From Pseudoduganella namucuonensis (GTDB lineage Bacteria; Pseudomonadota; Gammaproteobacteria; Burkholderiales; Burkholderiaceae_D), in contig NZ_FPBO01000050.1 in the NCBI RefSeq assembly GCF_900116645.1, positions 1 to 50,909 on the forward strand: a stretch of 50,909 bases of DNA. Reading direction: 5' to 3'. The notes below the pieces were generated by a model. That model saw nothing but the letters and a program-made list of their open reading frames with translations. It searched no databases and was not told where the DNA came from. The translations under genes were made by a program, and so were the position numbers. Positions 6,744-15,470 of the stretch are shown here, one piece after another; position 1 is the first letter of the stretch, and every line of letters begins with the position of its first letter.

Positions 6744-7576
6744 TGCTGAAAACCCGGATCATCACCGCTGTCGCACTGCTGGCGGTATTGCTGCCCGTGC
6801 TGTTTTTCAACTATTACCCGGCTTTCGCCGCCGTGGTGCTGGCCTTCTTCGGCGCCGCGGTCTGGGAGGCCTTCCGCCTGTTCAAGAACCAGCGCCCGCT
6901 GGTCATGGCGGCCGCCTTCACGGCGGCCTTCGGCTACACCTTCCTGTACCGCGAACTCAATTCCTCCATCAACTTCTGGCTGGCCCTGGCCGTGCCGATC
7001 TGGCTGCTGCGCTTCACGCCGGCGCTCAAGTTCGGCCTGCCCGCCATCGACAGCGCCGCCAGCAGGATGCTGAGCTACGTGTACGCGATCACGCTGGTGA
7101 GCTGCTTCGTCGCCATCATCGTGCTGTTCCGGCACTCGGCGGTGTTCCTGCTGTCGGCCATGGCGCTGGTGTGGGTCGCCGACATCGGCGCCTATTTCTC
7201 CGGCAAGGCCTTCGGCAAGCGCAAGCTGGCGCCGTCCATCTCCCCGGGCAAGTCCTGGGAGGGCGCCATCGGCGGCGGCGTCGCCGTGCTGCTGCTGTCG
7301 GCGCTGACCATCGTGCTGGCCCCCGGCGCGCCCTGGCTGCAGGACACCTTCGCCGTGCAGCTGCAGGCGCGCAAGGGCTGGGCCCTGACGGTCGCGCTGC
7401 TGCTGCTGATCGTCGCCGCCAGCGTGGTCGGCGACCTGTTTGAATCCATGCTCAAGCGCCGCGCCGGCTTCAAGGACAGCAGCAAGCTGCTGCCCGGCCA
7501 CGGCGGCGTGCTCGATCGTATCGATGCCCTGGTGCCGGTGCTGCCACTGGCGGCGCTGATCGGCAACTGGCTCTAA
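6743..7576 (+). CDS. cdsA: Phosphatidate cytidylyltransferase (CDP-diglyceride synthase)
   Basis: Makes CDP-diacylglycerol from phosphatidic acid and CTP in the inner membrane, the precursor of all major phospholipids. The 277-residue protein has about eight hydrophobic segments, starting MLKTRIITAVALLAVLLPVLF. The family motif SxxKR-x-x-KD-x-x-PGHGG is seen as ESMLKRRAGFKDSSKLLPGH at the C-terminus, preceded by the Lys/Gly-rich loop SPGKSWEG. I chose ATG 6743, which overlaps the uppS stop; the longer frame to 6410 is a shadow inside uppS. dxr begins ten bases after the stop. Confidence 0.96.
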   Translation: MLKTRIITAVALLAVLLPVLFFNYYPAFAAVVLAFFGAAVWEAFRLFKNQRPLVMAAAFTAAFGYTFLYRELNSSINFWLALAVPIWLLRFTPALKFGLPAIDSAASRMLSYVYAITLVSCFVAIIVLFRHSAVFLLSAMALVWVADIGAYFSGKAFGKRKLAPSISPGKSWEGAIGGGVAVLLLSALTIVLAPGAPWLQDTFAVQLQARKGWALTVALLLLIVAASVVGDLFESMLKRRAGFKDSSKLLPGHGGVLDRIDALVPVLPLAALIGNWL

Positions 7577-7586
7577 GGACATTCCC

Positions 7587-8807
7587 ATGCAACGCATCAC
7601 CATCCTGGGCGCGACCGGCTCCATCGGCGTTTCGACGCTGGACGTGCTGGCCCGCCATCCCGAGCGCTACTCGGTGTACGCGCTGAGCGCGCACAGCCGC
7701 GTCGATGAACTGGCGGCGCAGTGCGTGCGCTTCCGTCCCGCGCGCGCGGTGGTCGGCGACGCCGACGCGGCCGCGCGCCTGCGGGCGCTGCTGCGCGCCG
7801 CCGGCGTGCGCACCGAGGTCGAACACGGCGAGCGGGCCCTGTGCGCCATCGCCAGCGCCGCCGAGACGGACACCGTGATGGCCGCCATCGTCGGCGCCGC
7901 CGGCCTGGCGCCCACCCTGGCCGCCGCCCGCGCCGGCAAGAAGGTCCTGCTGGCCAACAAGGAGGCGCTGGTGATGTCCGGCCAGCTGTTCATGGACGCG
8001 GTGCGGGAGAGCGGGGCGGTGCTGCTGCCCATCGACAGCGAGCACAACGCCATCTTCCAGTGCCTGCCGCAAGGCTACGGCCGCGCGCCGGCCGCCGCCG
8101 GCGTGACCAAGATCCTGCTGACCGCCTCCGGCGGCCCCTTCCTCAAGCGCGACGTCGCCACCCTGGACGGCGTCACGCCCGACGAGGCCTGCGCCCATCC
8201 GAAATGGGTCATGGGCCGCAAGATCTCGGTCGACTCGGCCACCATGATGAACAAGGGCCTGGAGGTGATCGAGGCGCACTGGCTGTTCGGCACCCCGGCC
8301 GAACAGATCGAGGTGGTGATCCACCCGCAGTCCGTGATCCACTCCATGGTCTCCTACAGCGACGGCTCCGTGCTGGCCGAACTGGGCAACCCGGACATGC
8401 GCACCCCGATCGCGCACGCGCTGGCCTACCCGGAGCGCATCGCCTCCGGCGTGGCGCAGCTGGACCTGACCCAGGTCGGCACGCTGCAGTTCGAGCGGCC
8501 CGACTTCGAGCGCTTCCCCTGCCTGGCGCTGGCCTTCGACGCGCTCAAGGCCGGCGGCACCGCGCCCGCGCTGCTGAACGCGGCCAACGAGGCGGCCGTG
8601 GCGGCCTTCCTGGACACGCGGATCGGCTTCCGCGACATCGCCCGCGTGATCGCGCGCGTGATGGATGAGCTGCCGCACGGCGCGGCCGCCAGCATCGAGG
8701 CCGTGATGGCGCAGGACGCGCTGGCGCGCGCCGCCGCCGGCCGCGTCATCGACGCCATCGCGGCCCGCGCCGCGGGCGGCAATTTCTCCGGCGCCAACAC
8801 ACAATGA
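7587..8807 (+). CDS. dxr: 1-deoxy-D-xylulose 5-phosphate reductoisomerase
   Basis: NADPH-dependent second step of the MEP isoprenoid pathway, supplying the isoprenoids used by UppS upstream. The 406 residues open with the nucleotide-binding loop GATGSIG (8-14). They include LLANKEALVMSG, the metal and substrate motif PIDSEHNAIFQ, and the SVDSATMMNKGLEVIEAHWLF segment typical of DXR. Length is normal (398 in E. coli). The stop overlaps the rseP start by four bases (ATGA), so the two are translationally coupled. Confidence 0.97.
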   Translation: MQRITILGATGSIGVSTLDVLARHPERYSVYALSAHSRVDELAAQCVRFRPARAVVGDADAAARLRALLRAAGVRTEVEHGERALCAIASAAETDTVMAAIVGAAGLAPTLAAARAGKKVLLANKEALVMSGQLFMDAVRESGAVLLPIDSEHNAIFQCLPQGYGRAPAAAGVTKILLTASGGPFLKRDVATLDGVTPDEACAHPKWVMGRKISVDSATMMNKGLEVIEAHWLFGTPAEQIEVVIHPQSVIHSMVSYSDGSVLAELGNPDMRTPIAHALAYPERIASGVAQLDLTQVGTLQFERPDFERFPCLALAFDALKAGGTAPALLNAANEAAVAAFLDTRIGFRDIARVIARVMDELPHGAAASIEAVMAQDALARAAAGRVIDAIAARAAGGNFSGANTQ

Positions 8808-10147
8808 GCCTCCTCCAAACCCTGCTGGCCTTCGTCGTCGCGCTCGGATCGCTGATCATCTTCCACGAGCTGGGCCACTACCTGGTGGCGCGCTGGTGCG
8901 GGGTGAAGGTGCTGCGCTTCTCGGTCGGCATGGGCAAGGTCGTGTGGTCGCGCCGCTTCGGCCCGGACCAGACCGAATGGGCCGTGTCGGCGCTGCCGCT
9001 GGGCGGCTACGTCAAGATGCTGGACAGCCGCGAGAGCGACGCGCCGCTGTCCGAGGCGGACCTGAAGCGCGAGTTCACGCGCCAGAACGTGTGGAAGCGC
9101 ATCGCCATCGTGGCCGCCGGCCCGATCGCCAACTTCCTGCTGGCCATCTTCCTGTTCGCCGCGTTGTACATGCACGGCGTGGCCGAACCGGCCGCCAAGG
9201 TGGCGCCGCCGGCCGTCGAATCGGCCGCCGCGCGCGCGGGCCTGAAGGGCGGGGACCTGGTCACCGCCGTCAACGGCGAACGGGTGCGCGTGTGGTCGGA
9301 CCTGCGCTGGCAGCTGATCCAGGCGGCCATCGACAAGAAGGGCGTGACGCTGGACGTGGAGCGCCAGGGCGGCGGCCGCCACCAGGTGGAGCTGGCCGAC
9401 GAGGCGATGCAGGGCCTGGACGTGGAAACCGACGTCGCGGCCAAGCTGGGCGTGTCGCTGACGCGCCCGCCGGCCAAGCTGGGCGAGATCATGGCCGGCA
9501 GCGCCGCCGAGCGCGCCGGCCTGCAAAGCGGGGACCTGGTCACCGCCATCAACGGCGAGCCGGTCGCCGACTGGATAGCCTTCACCACCAGGGTGCGCGC
9601 CTCCGGCGGCAAGCTGCTGCTGCTGCAGGTGCTGCGCGGCGGCCAGTCCATCGAGGTGCCGGCCACGCCGGACGTGGACCATCAAGGAACTGTAACAGTC
9701 GGTAAGATCGGCGCTTACGCCGCCGCCCCGACGGATATGATCGAAGTGACCGCCGGCCCGGTCGAGGCGGTGGCCCGCGGCGCGGCCAAGGTGTGGGACA
9801 CCAGCGTGCTGACGCTGAAGATGATGGGCAAGATGGTGGTGGGCGAAGTGTCCTGGAAAAACGTGACCGGCCCCATCACGATCGCCGACTACGCGGGGCA
9901 GACCGCGCGCATCGGCGTGGCCAGCTACCTGAGCTTCATCGCCTTCATCAGCATCAGTCTCGGGGTGATGAATTTGCTACCGATTCCCGTTCTTGATGGT
10001 GGACTTTTACTGTATTATTCGCTGGAAGTTTTGACCGGGCGCCCCGTGCCCGAGCGTTTTGGTGAGATCGCGCAGCGCCTCGGGGTAGGTCTGTTGGTGA
10101 CGTTGATGGCCCTGGCCGTGTTCAACGACGTCGTACGGCTCCTGTGA
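8804..10147 (+). CDS. rseP: Site-2 intramembrane metalloprotease RseP
   Basis: Zinc protease of the inner membrane that cuts the anti-sigma factor RseA after DegS, releasing sigma-E when outer-membrane proteins misfold, and also clears signal peptide remnants. The 447-residue protein shows HELGH at residues 21-25 in the first membrane helix, two PDZ-like repeats (each ending with a GGDLVTAVNGE or SGDLVTAINGE strand, around residues 145 and 245), and the third zinc ligand motif PIPVLDGG near the C-terminus. Its position directly before bamA links the stress protease with its monitored machinery. Confidence 0.96.
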   Translation: MSLLQTLLAFVVALGSLIIFHELGHYLVARWCGVKVLRFSVGMGKVVWSRRFGPDQTEWAVSALPLGGYVKMLDSRESDAPLSEADLKREFTRQNVWKRIAIVAAGPIANFLLAIFLFAALYMHGVAEPAAKVAPPAVESAAARAGLKGGDLVTAVNGERVRVWSDLRWQLIQAAIDKKGVTLDVERQGGGRHQVELADEAMQGLDVETDVAAKLGVSLTRPPAKLGEIMAGSAAERAGLQSGDLVTAINGEPVADWIAFTTRVRASGGKLLLLQVLRGGQSIEVPATPDVDHQGTVTVGKIGAYAAAPTDMIEVTAGPVEAVARGAAKVWDTSVLTLKMMGKMVVGEVSWKNVTGPITIADYAGQTARIGVASYLSFIAFISISLGVMNLLPIPVLDGGLLLYYSLEVLTGRPVPERFGEIAQRLGVGLLVTLMALAVFNDVVRLL

Positions 10148-10210
10148 TCCCTGCGTTCGTTCCGCTTCGTTTCAATTACGTAGTTCTGTGAGTAGCCATT
10201 GATTTTGCCA

Positions 10211-12547
10211 ATGAAATTACATTCCGACCGTTTCGCCTTGCCTTCCTTTCGCCGCAGCCTGATCGCGGCCGCCGTCCTGGCGGCATGCTCCGGCGGCGCG
10301 CTCGCCATCAATCCATTCACCGTCAAGGACATCCGCGTCGAGGGCATCCAGCGCACCGAGGCGGGCACCGTGTTCAGCTACCTGCCGGTGCGCGTGGGCG
10401 AGACCTTCGACGACAGCAAGAGCGTCACCACCATCAAGGCCCTGTACGCGACCGGCATCTTCAAGGACGTGCGCCTGGAGCAGGACGGCGACGTGCTGGT
10501 GGTGATCGTGGAGGAGCGTCCGGCCATCGCCAAGGTGGAATTCACGGGCACCAAGGAATTCGAGAAGGATGTGCTGATCAAGGCGCTGAAGGACATCGGC
10601 GTCGGCGAGACCCGCACCTTCGACAAGGCGTCGGTCGACCGCGCCGAGCAGGAACTCAAGCGCCAGTACCTGTCGCGCGGCCTGTACGGCGTCAAGGTCA
10701 CCACCACCGTCACGCCGATCGAGCGCAACCGCGTCAACATCGTGTTCGCGGTGGACGAGGGCGACGTCGCCAAGATCAAGCAGATCAACATCGTCGGCAA
10801 CAAGACCTTCAGCGACAGCGAACTGCGCGACCAGCTGGCCCTGAACACCGGCGGCTGGTTCAGCTGGTACACCAAGGCCAACCAGTATTCCAAGACCAAG
10901 CTGACCGGCGACCTGGAGTCGCTCAAGTCCTACTACCTGAACCGCGGCTACATCGAGATGCAGGTCGATTCGACGCAGGTCTCCATCACCCCGGACAAGA
11001 AGGACATCTACATCACCATCAACATCACCGAGGGCGAGAAGTACAAGGTCGCCGACGTGAAGTTCGAGGGCGAGATGTTCGGCCGCGAGGAGGAGCTGCG
11101 CGAGCTGGTCCTGCTGCGCAAGGGCGAGACCTATTCGGGCGAGCGCCTGACCGCGACCAATAAACTGATTTCGGACCGCCTGGGCACCTTCGGCTACGCC
11201 TTCGCCAACGTCAACGCCAACCCGGAGATCGACCGCGACAAGCGCGAGGTGGGCTTCACCTTCTTCATCGACCCGGGCAAGCGCGCCTACGTGCGCCACA
11301 TGAACATCGCCGGCAACACCACCACGCGCGACGAGGTGATACGCCGCGAGTTCCGCCAGTTCGAATCGTCCTGGTACGACGCCAACAAGATCAAGCTGAC
11401 GCGCGACCGCGTCGACCGCCTGGGCTACTTCAAGGACGTCACCATCGACACGCCGGAGGCGCAGGGCACCTCCGACCAGGTCGACGTGCAGGTGACCGTG
11501 GTCGAGAAACCGACCGGCAACTTCCAGATCGGCGGCGCGTTCTCGCAGGCCGAGAAGTTCACCTTCTCGGCGTCGATCCAGCAGGCCAACTTCGCCGGCT
11601 CGGGCAACACCGTCGGCATCAACCTGAACACCAGCAAGTACAGCCGCACGATCGAGTTCTCGAACACCAATCCGTACTACACGGACGACGGCGTGATCCG
11701 CTCCTTCGACCTGTACCTGCGCACGCTGAACCCGCCGGCGCTCAACATCGGCTCGTACACCATCAAGCAGCACGGCGGCCGTATCAGCTGGGGCGTGCCG
11801 TTCTCCGAGGTGGACACCGTGTTCTTCGGCGCCGGCCTGGAACGCTCGCAGATCACCACCGACGCGACCAGCCCGTTCCGCTACAAGAACTACGTGACCG
11901 ACATCACCGGCAACGCCGACGGCATCGGCACCGCCAAGACCATCGCCGTGCCGCTGACGGCGGCCTGGGCGCGCGACAGCCGCGACAGCGCCATCACGCC
12001 GACCATCGGCCGCTACCAGCGCATCAACCTGGAGCTGGACATCGCCGGCGAGTCGAAGTACTACCGCGCCGTGTACGAGCAGCAGTGGTACAAGCCGCTG
12101 CATCCGAAGGTCACGCTGGCCCTGAAGGGCGAGATCGACTTCGGCCACGGCATCGGTTCCAAGCCCTATCCCGTGTTCAAGAACTTCTACGGCGGCGGCA
12201 TCGGTTCGGTGCGCGGCTACCTGAGCTCCTCGCTCGGCATCGTCGACCCGACCTACGGCGACGCCCTGGGCGGCGCCTCGCGCCTGATCGGCAACGCCGA
12301 GCTGCAGATGCCGTTCCCGGGCTCCGGCCAGGACCGCAGCCTGCGCTGGTTCGGCTTCCTGGACGGCGGCCAGGTCTACCAGGAAGGCCAGAAGATGCGC
12401 ATCTCCGAGCTGCGCTTCTCCACCGGCCTGGGCATCAGCTGGATTTCCCCGGTGGGTCCGCTCAAGTTGAGTTATGCTAAGCCTTTGAACGCGAAGCCGG
12501 GCGACCGCCTGGAACGCTTCCAGTTCCAGATGGGCACTGGCTTCTAA
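10211..12547 (+). CDS. bamA: Outer membrane protein assembly factor BamA
   Basis: Central channel of the BAM complex that folds beta-barrel proteins into the outer membrane. The 778-residue protein has a signal peptide ending near GGALA (residue ~32), five POTRA domains (about 35-435) and a 16-strand barrel. The conserved loop-6 motif VRGY is at residues 667-670, and the C-terminal aromatic signature reads FQFQMGTGF. I chose ATG 10211; a TTG at 10199 is in frame but less likely. No strong ribosome binding site is visible, so translation may rely on the long leader after rseP. Neighbours rseP, skp and lpxD make this an envelope biogenesis unit. Confidence 0.97.
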   Translation: MKLHSDRFALPSFRRSLIAAAVLAACSGGALAINPFTVKDIRVEGIQRTEAGTVFSYLPVRVGETFDDSKSVTTIKALYATGIFKDVRLEQDGDVLVVIVEERPAIAKVEFTGTKEFEKDVLIKALKDIGVGETRTFDKASVDRAEQELKRQYLSRGLYGVKVTTTVTPIERNRVNIVFAVDEGDVAKIKQINIVGNKTFSDSELRDQLALNTGGWFSWYTKANQYSKTKLTGDLESLKSYYLNRGYIEMQVDSTQVSITPDKKDIYITINITEGEKYKVADVKFEGEMFGREEELRELVLLRKGETYSGERLTATNKLISDRLGTFGYAFANVNANPEIDRDKREVGFTFFIDPGKRAYVRHMNIAGNTTTRDEVIRREFRQFESSWYDANKIKLTRDRVDRLGYFKDVTIDTPEAQGTSDQVDVQVTVVEKPTGNFQIGGAFSQAEKFTFSASIQQANFAGSGNTVGINLNTSKYSRTIEFSNTNPYYTDDGVIRSFDLYLRTLNPPALNIGSYTIKQHGGRISWGVPFSEVDTVFFGAGLERSQITTDATSPFRYKNYVTDITGNADGIGTAKTIAVPLTAAWARDSRDSAITPTIGRYQRINLELDIAGESKYYRAVYEQQWYKPLHPKVTLALKGEIDFGHGIGSKPYPVFKNFYGGGIGSVRGYLSSSLGIVDPTYGDALGGASRLIGNAELQMPFPGSGQDRSLRWFGFLDGGQVYQEGQKMRISELRFSTGLGISWISPVGPLKLSYAKPLNAKPGDRLERFQFQMGTGF

Positions 12548-12567
12548 TATTGACACGGAGAAATACG

Positions 12568-13092
12568 TTGAAGACTGCTTCCGCTAAGACTGCCCGGTAC
12601 ATGGCCGCGCTGGCCGCGCTGGCTTTGAGCCTGTGCGCGGTGGCGCCGGCGCAGGCGCAGTCCAAGATCGCGTGGCTCAGCACTGAACGCATCTATAACG
12701 AGTCCAAGCTGGCCAAGCTGGCCGGCGACAAGCTGGCCGAGGAGTTCCGGGCGCGCGAGAAGGCCATGCAGGACCTGGCCGGCCGCCTGAAAACGGCGTC
12801 CGAGAAGCTGGAGAAGGAATTGCCGGCCCTGGGCGAGACCGACCGCGTCAAGCGCCAGCGCGAGTTCTTCGAGCTGGACAAGGAATTCCAGCGCCGCCAG
12901 CGGGAGTTCCGCGAGGACTTGAACCAGCGCACCAACGAGGAGCGCGCCGTCATTTCCGACAAGGCGACCCGCATCATCAAGCAGCTCGCCATCGTCGAAG
13001 GCTTCGACATCGTGCTGCAGGACGCGGTCTGGGCCAGCCCGCGCATCGACATCACCGACAAGGTGCTGGCGGCGCTGGACAAAGATAAATAA
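12568..13092 (+). CDS. skp: Periplasmic chaperone Skp (OmpH family)
   Basis: Holds unfolded outer-membrane proteins in the periplasm and hands them to BamA. I chose TTG 12568 because CGGAGA sits six bases upstream, and it gives a proper signal peptide: KTASAKTARYMAALAAL, then hydrophobic residues, then APAQAQ with cleavage before SKIAWLS. A TTG at 12550 is in frame but would place the SD inside the gene. The mature part is a long charged coiled coil (residues ~40-130), as expected for the trimeric jellyfish fold. Length 174, close to the family. It starts 20 bases after bamA. Confidence 0.93.
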   Translation: MKTASAKTARYMAALAALALSLCAVAPAQAQSKIAWLSTERIYNESKLAKLAGDKLAEEFRAREKAMQDLAGRLKTASEKLEKELPALGETDRVKRQREFFELDKEFQRRQREFREDLNQRTNEERAVISDKATRIIKQLAIVEGFDIVLQDAVWASPRIDITDKVLAALDKDK

Positions 13093-13110
13093 ACTCAGAT
13101 TGGACCCCCG

Positions 13111-14166
13111 ATGGGCACTCGACTAGGAGCATTGGTCGAACGCTTGGGCGGGCAGCTGGTGGGAGACGCGAACCTGGAAGTGTCCGGGATCGCGCCACTG
13201 GCGGACGCCGGCGTTTCGCACATCAGCTTTCTCAGCAATAGCAAATTCCGCGCGCAGGCCGGGCAAAGCCGGGCCGCCGCGCTGATCGTCTCCGCGCAGG
13301 ACGACGAGACCGTGGCCGCCACCTACCGCGGCGCGCGCATCATCGTCAAGAACCCGTATGTCTACTTCGCCCGCGCGGCGCAGTACTTCGAGTCGCTGAC
13401 GGCCATCGTGCCGGCGCCGGGCGTGCATCCCGCCGCCGCCGTGCACCCGGACGCGAAGATCGATCCCACGGCCCACATCGGGCCGTTCGTGTCCGTGGAG
13501 GCGGGCGCCGTGATCGGCGCCGGCGCCGTCATCGAGCATGGCTGCTTCGTCGGCCGCGACGCGGTGGTGGGCGAGGGCACGCGCTTCTTCGCCAACGTGA
13601 CGTTCCATGCGCGCTGCGTGATCGGCAAGCGCGGCGTCGTCCATTCGGGCGCCGTGATCGGCACCGACGGCTTCGGCTTCGCCAACGAGGGCGGCGTCTA
13701 CATCAAGATCCCGCAGACCGGCCGCGTGGTGATCGGCGACGACGTCGACATCGGCGCCAACACCACCATCGACCGCGGCGCGCTGGCCGACACCATCATC
13801 GGCGACGGCGTCAAGCTCGACAACCAGATCCAGATCGGCCACAACTGCGTGATCGGCGACCACACCGCCATGGCCGGCTGCGTCGGCGTGGCCGGCAGCG
13901 CCGTCATCGGCAAGCACTGCACCTTCGGCGGCGCCGCCATGGTGCTGGGCCACCTGAAGATCGTGGACGGCGTGCACGTCTCGTCCGCCAGCATGGTGTC
14001 GCGCTCGATCCTGGAGCCGGGCCAGTACACCGGCTTCTACCCGCTGGCGAAAAACGCGGACTGGGAAAAATCGGCCGCGATAGTTCGCAATCTGCCGGGA
14101 ATGCGCGATAAAATCCGCGCGCTGGAAAAAAACATCAAAACAAAAGACGAAGTTAAAGACCAATAA
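13111..14166 (+). CDS. lpxD: UDP-3-O-(3-hydroxyacyl)glucosamine N-acyltransferase
   Basis: Adds the second hydroxyacyl chain during lipid A synthesis. The 351-residue protein has the N-terminal uridine-binding domain (LVGDANLEVSGIAPLADAG) and then a left-handed parallel beta-helix of hexapeptide repeats with the pattern [LIV]GxxxxI from about residue 100 to 290. The catalytic His region reads QIQIGHNCVIGDHTAMAGC. The C-terminal helix ends in a Lys-rich tail, also usual for the family. The next gene, fabZ, follows two bases after its stop, so both are in one unit. Confidence 0.96.
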   Translation: MGTRLGALVERLGGQLVGDANLEVSGIAPLADAGVSHISFLSNSKFRAQAGQSRAAALIVSAQDDETVAATYRGARIIVKNPYVYFARAAQYFESLTAIVPAPGVHPAAAVHPDAKIDPTAHIGPFVSVEAGAVIGAGAVIEHGCFVGRDAVVGEGTRFFANVTFHARCVIGKRGVVHSGAVIGTDGFGFANEGGVYIKIPQTGRVVIGDDVDIGANTTIDRGALADTIIGDGVKLDNQIQIGHNCVIGDHTAMAGCVGVAGSAVIGKHCTFGGAAMVLGHLKIVDGVHVSSASMVSRSILEPGQYTGFYPLAKNADWEKSAAIVRNLPGMRDKIRALEKNIKTKDEVKDQ

Positions 14167-14168
14167 TC

Positions 14169-14666
14169 ATGACCACTACCGAATCGGGCAACACCAACAA
14201 GACGATGGACATCTGCGAGATCAAGGCCTACCTGCCGCACCGCTACCCGCTGCTGCTGGTCGACCGCGTCCTGCGCTACGAAGAGAACAAGTCCATCACC
14301 GCCATCAAGAACGTGACCGTGAACGAGGAGTTCTTCAACGGCCATTTCCCGCACAAGCCGGTGATGCCGGGCGTGCTGATGATCGAGGCGATGGCGCAGA
14401 CCGCCGCGCTGCTGTCGTTCAAGTCCATGGGCATCAAGCCGGACGAGAACTCGGTGGTCTACTTCGTCGGCATCGACAACGCGCGCTTCAAGCGCCCGGT
14501 GGGCCCCGGCGACCAGCTGAAGATGGATGTCGAGATCGTGCGCGTGTCGCGCGGTATCTGGAAATACAAGGCGGTCGGCAGCGTGGACGGCCAGACCGCC
14601 GTCGAGGCCGACCTGATGTGCACCATCCGCAGCAGCACCGACGCGAGCCAGCCAGCGGGGCAGTAA
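14169..14666 (+). CDS. fabZ: 3-hydroxyacyl-ACP dehydratase FabZ
   Basis: Dehydrates beta-hydroxyacyl-ACP in fatty acid elongation and competes with LpxA/LpxD for the same hydroxyacyl-ACP pool. The 165 residues fold as a hot-dog with the active motif GHFPHKPVMPGVLMIEAMAQ; His59 and Glu73 are the expected catalytic pair. Two bases separate it from lpxD, and the TAATG overlap with lpxA shows tight coupling. The N-terminal ~12 residues before MDICEIKAYLPHRYP are a little longer than in E. coli. Confidence 0.97.
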   Translation: MTTTESGNTNKTMDICEIKAYLPHRYPLLLVDRVLRYEENKSITAIKNVTVNEEFFNGHFPHKPVMPGVLMIEAMAQTAALLSFKSMGIKPDENSVVYFVGIDNARFKRPVGPGDQLKMDVEIVRVSRGIWKYKAVGSVDGQTAVEADLMCTIRSSTDASQPAGQ

Positions 14667-15469
14667 TGAGCAACGTATCGGGTAACATCCACCCAACCGC
14701 CATCGTCGATCCGAAAGCGCAGCTCGATAGCAGCGTGACGGTCGGCGCGTACTCGGTGATCGGCCCCCATGTCAGCATCGCCTCCGGCACCAAGGTCGGC
14801 CCGCACGTCGTGATCGAGGGCCACACGAGCATCGGCAGCGACAACGTGTTGTTCCAGTTCTCGTCCATCGGCGCCGCGCCGCAGGACAAGAAATGGGCCG
14901 GAGAGCCGACCCGCCTGGAAATCGGCGACCGCAACACCATCCGCGAATTCTGCACCTTCAACACCGGCACGGTGCAGGACAAGGGCGTGACGAGGCTGGG
15001 CAACGACAACTGGATCTCGGCCTACGTCCACCTGGCGCACGACTGCGTGGTCGGCAACAACACCATCTTCTCGAACAACGCGCAGATCGCGGGCCACGTG
15101 GAGATCGGCGACTGGGTCATCATGAGCGGCTTCGCCAATGTGCACCAGTTCTGCAAGATCGGCGCCCACGCCTTCGTCGGCATGAGCACCAGCCTGACGC
15201 AGGACGTGCCGCCCTTCGTGCTGCTGAACGGGAATCCGGCGGCGGCGCACGGCGTCAACATCGAGGGCCTGAAGCGCCGCGGCTTCACGCGCGAGCAGAT
15301 CAACGCCATCCGCGCCGCCTACAAGACCCTGTACCGCTCCGGCCTGACGCTGGAGGAGGCCAAGGCGGCCATGATCGAGCAAGAGGGCTCCCTGGCGGCC
15401 GACGCCGCCGCGCACGTTCGCGCCATGCGCGAATTCCTCGACACGGCGAATCGTGGCATCGTCCGCTGA
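14666..15469 (+). CDS. lpxA: UDP-N-acetylglucosamine acyltransferase
   Basis: First step of lipid A synthesis: moves a 3-hydroxyacyl chain from ACP to UDP-GlcNAc. The 267 residues start MSNVSGNIHPTAIVDPKAQ and form a hexapeptide-repeat beta-helix, followed by a C-terminal helical domain (GFTREQINAIRAAYKTLYRS). The catalytic His is in YVHLAHDCVVGN, and the typical LNGNPA turn follows DVPPFVL. I chose ATG 14666, which shares a base with the fabZ stop; the in-frame extension to 14618 lies inside fabZ. Confidence 0.97.
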   Translation: MSNVSGNIHPTAIVDPKAQLDSSVTVGAYSVIGPHVSIASGTKVGPHVVIEGHTSIGSDNVLFQFSSIGAAPQDKKWAGEPTRLEIGDRNTIREFCTFNTGTVQDKGVTRLGNDNWISAYVHLAHDCVVGNNTIFSNNAQIAGHVEIGDWVIMSGFANVHQFCKIGAHAFVGMSTSLTQDVPPFVLLNGNPAAAHGVNIEGLKRRGFTREQINAIRAAYKTLYRSGLTLEEAKAAMIEQEGSLAADAAAHVRAMREFLDTANRGIVR

Positions 15470-15470
15470 C

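Noticed and set aside
10217..12556. 779-residue open frame on the minus strand
   Set aside because: Exact shadow of bamA, which has signal peptide, POTRA and barrel features.
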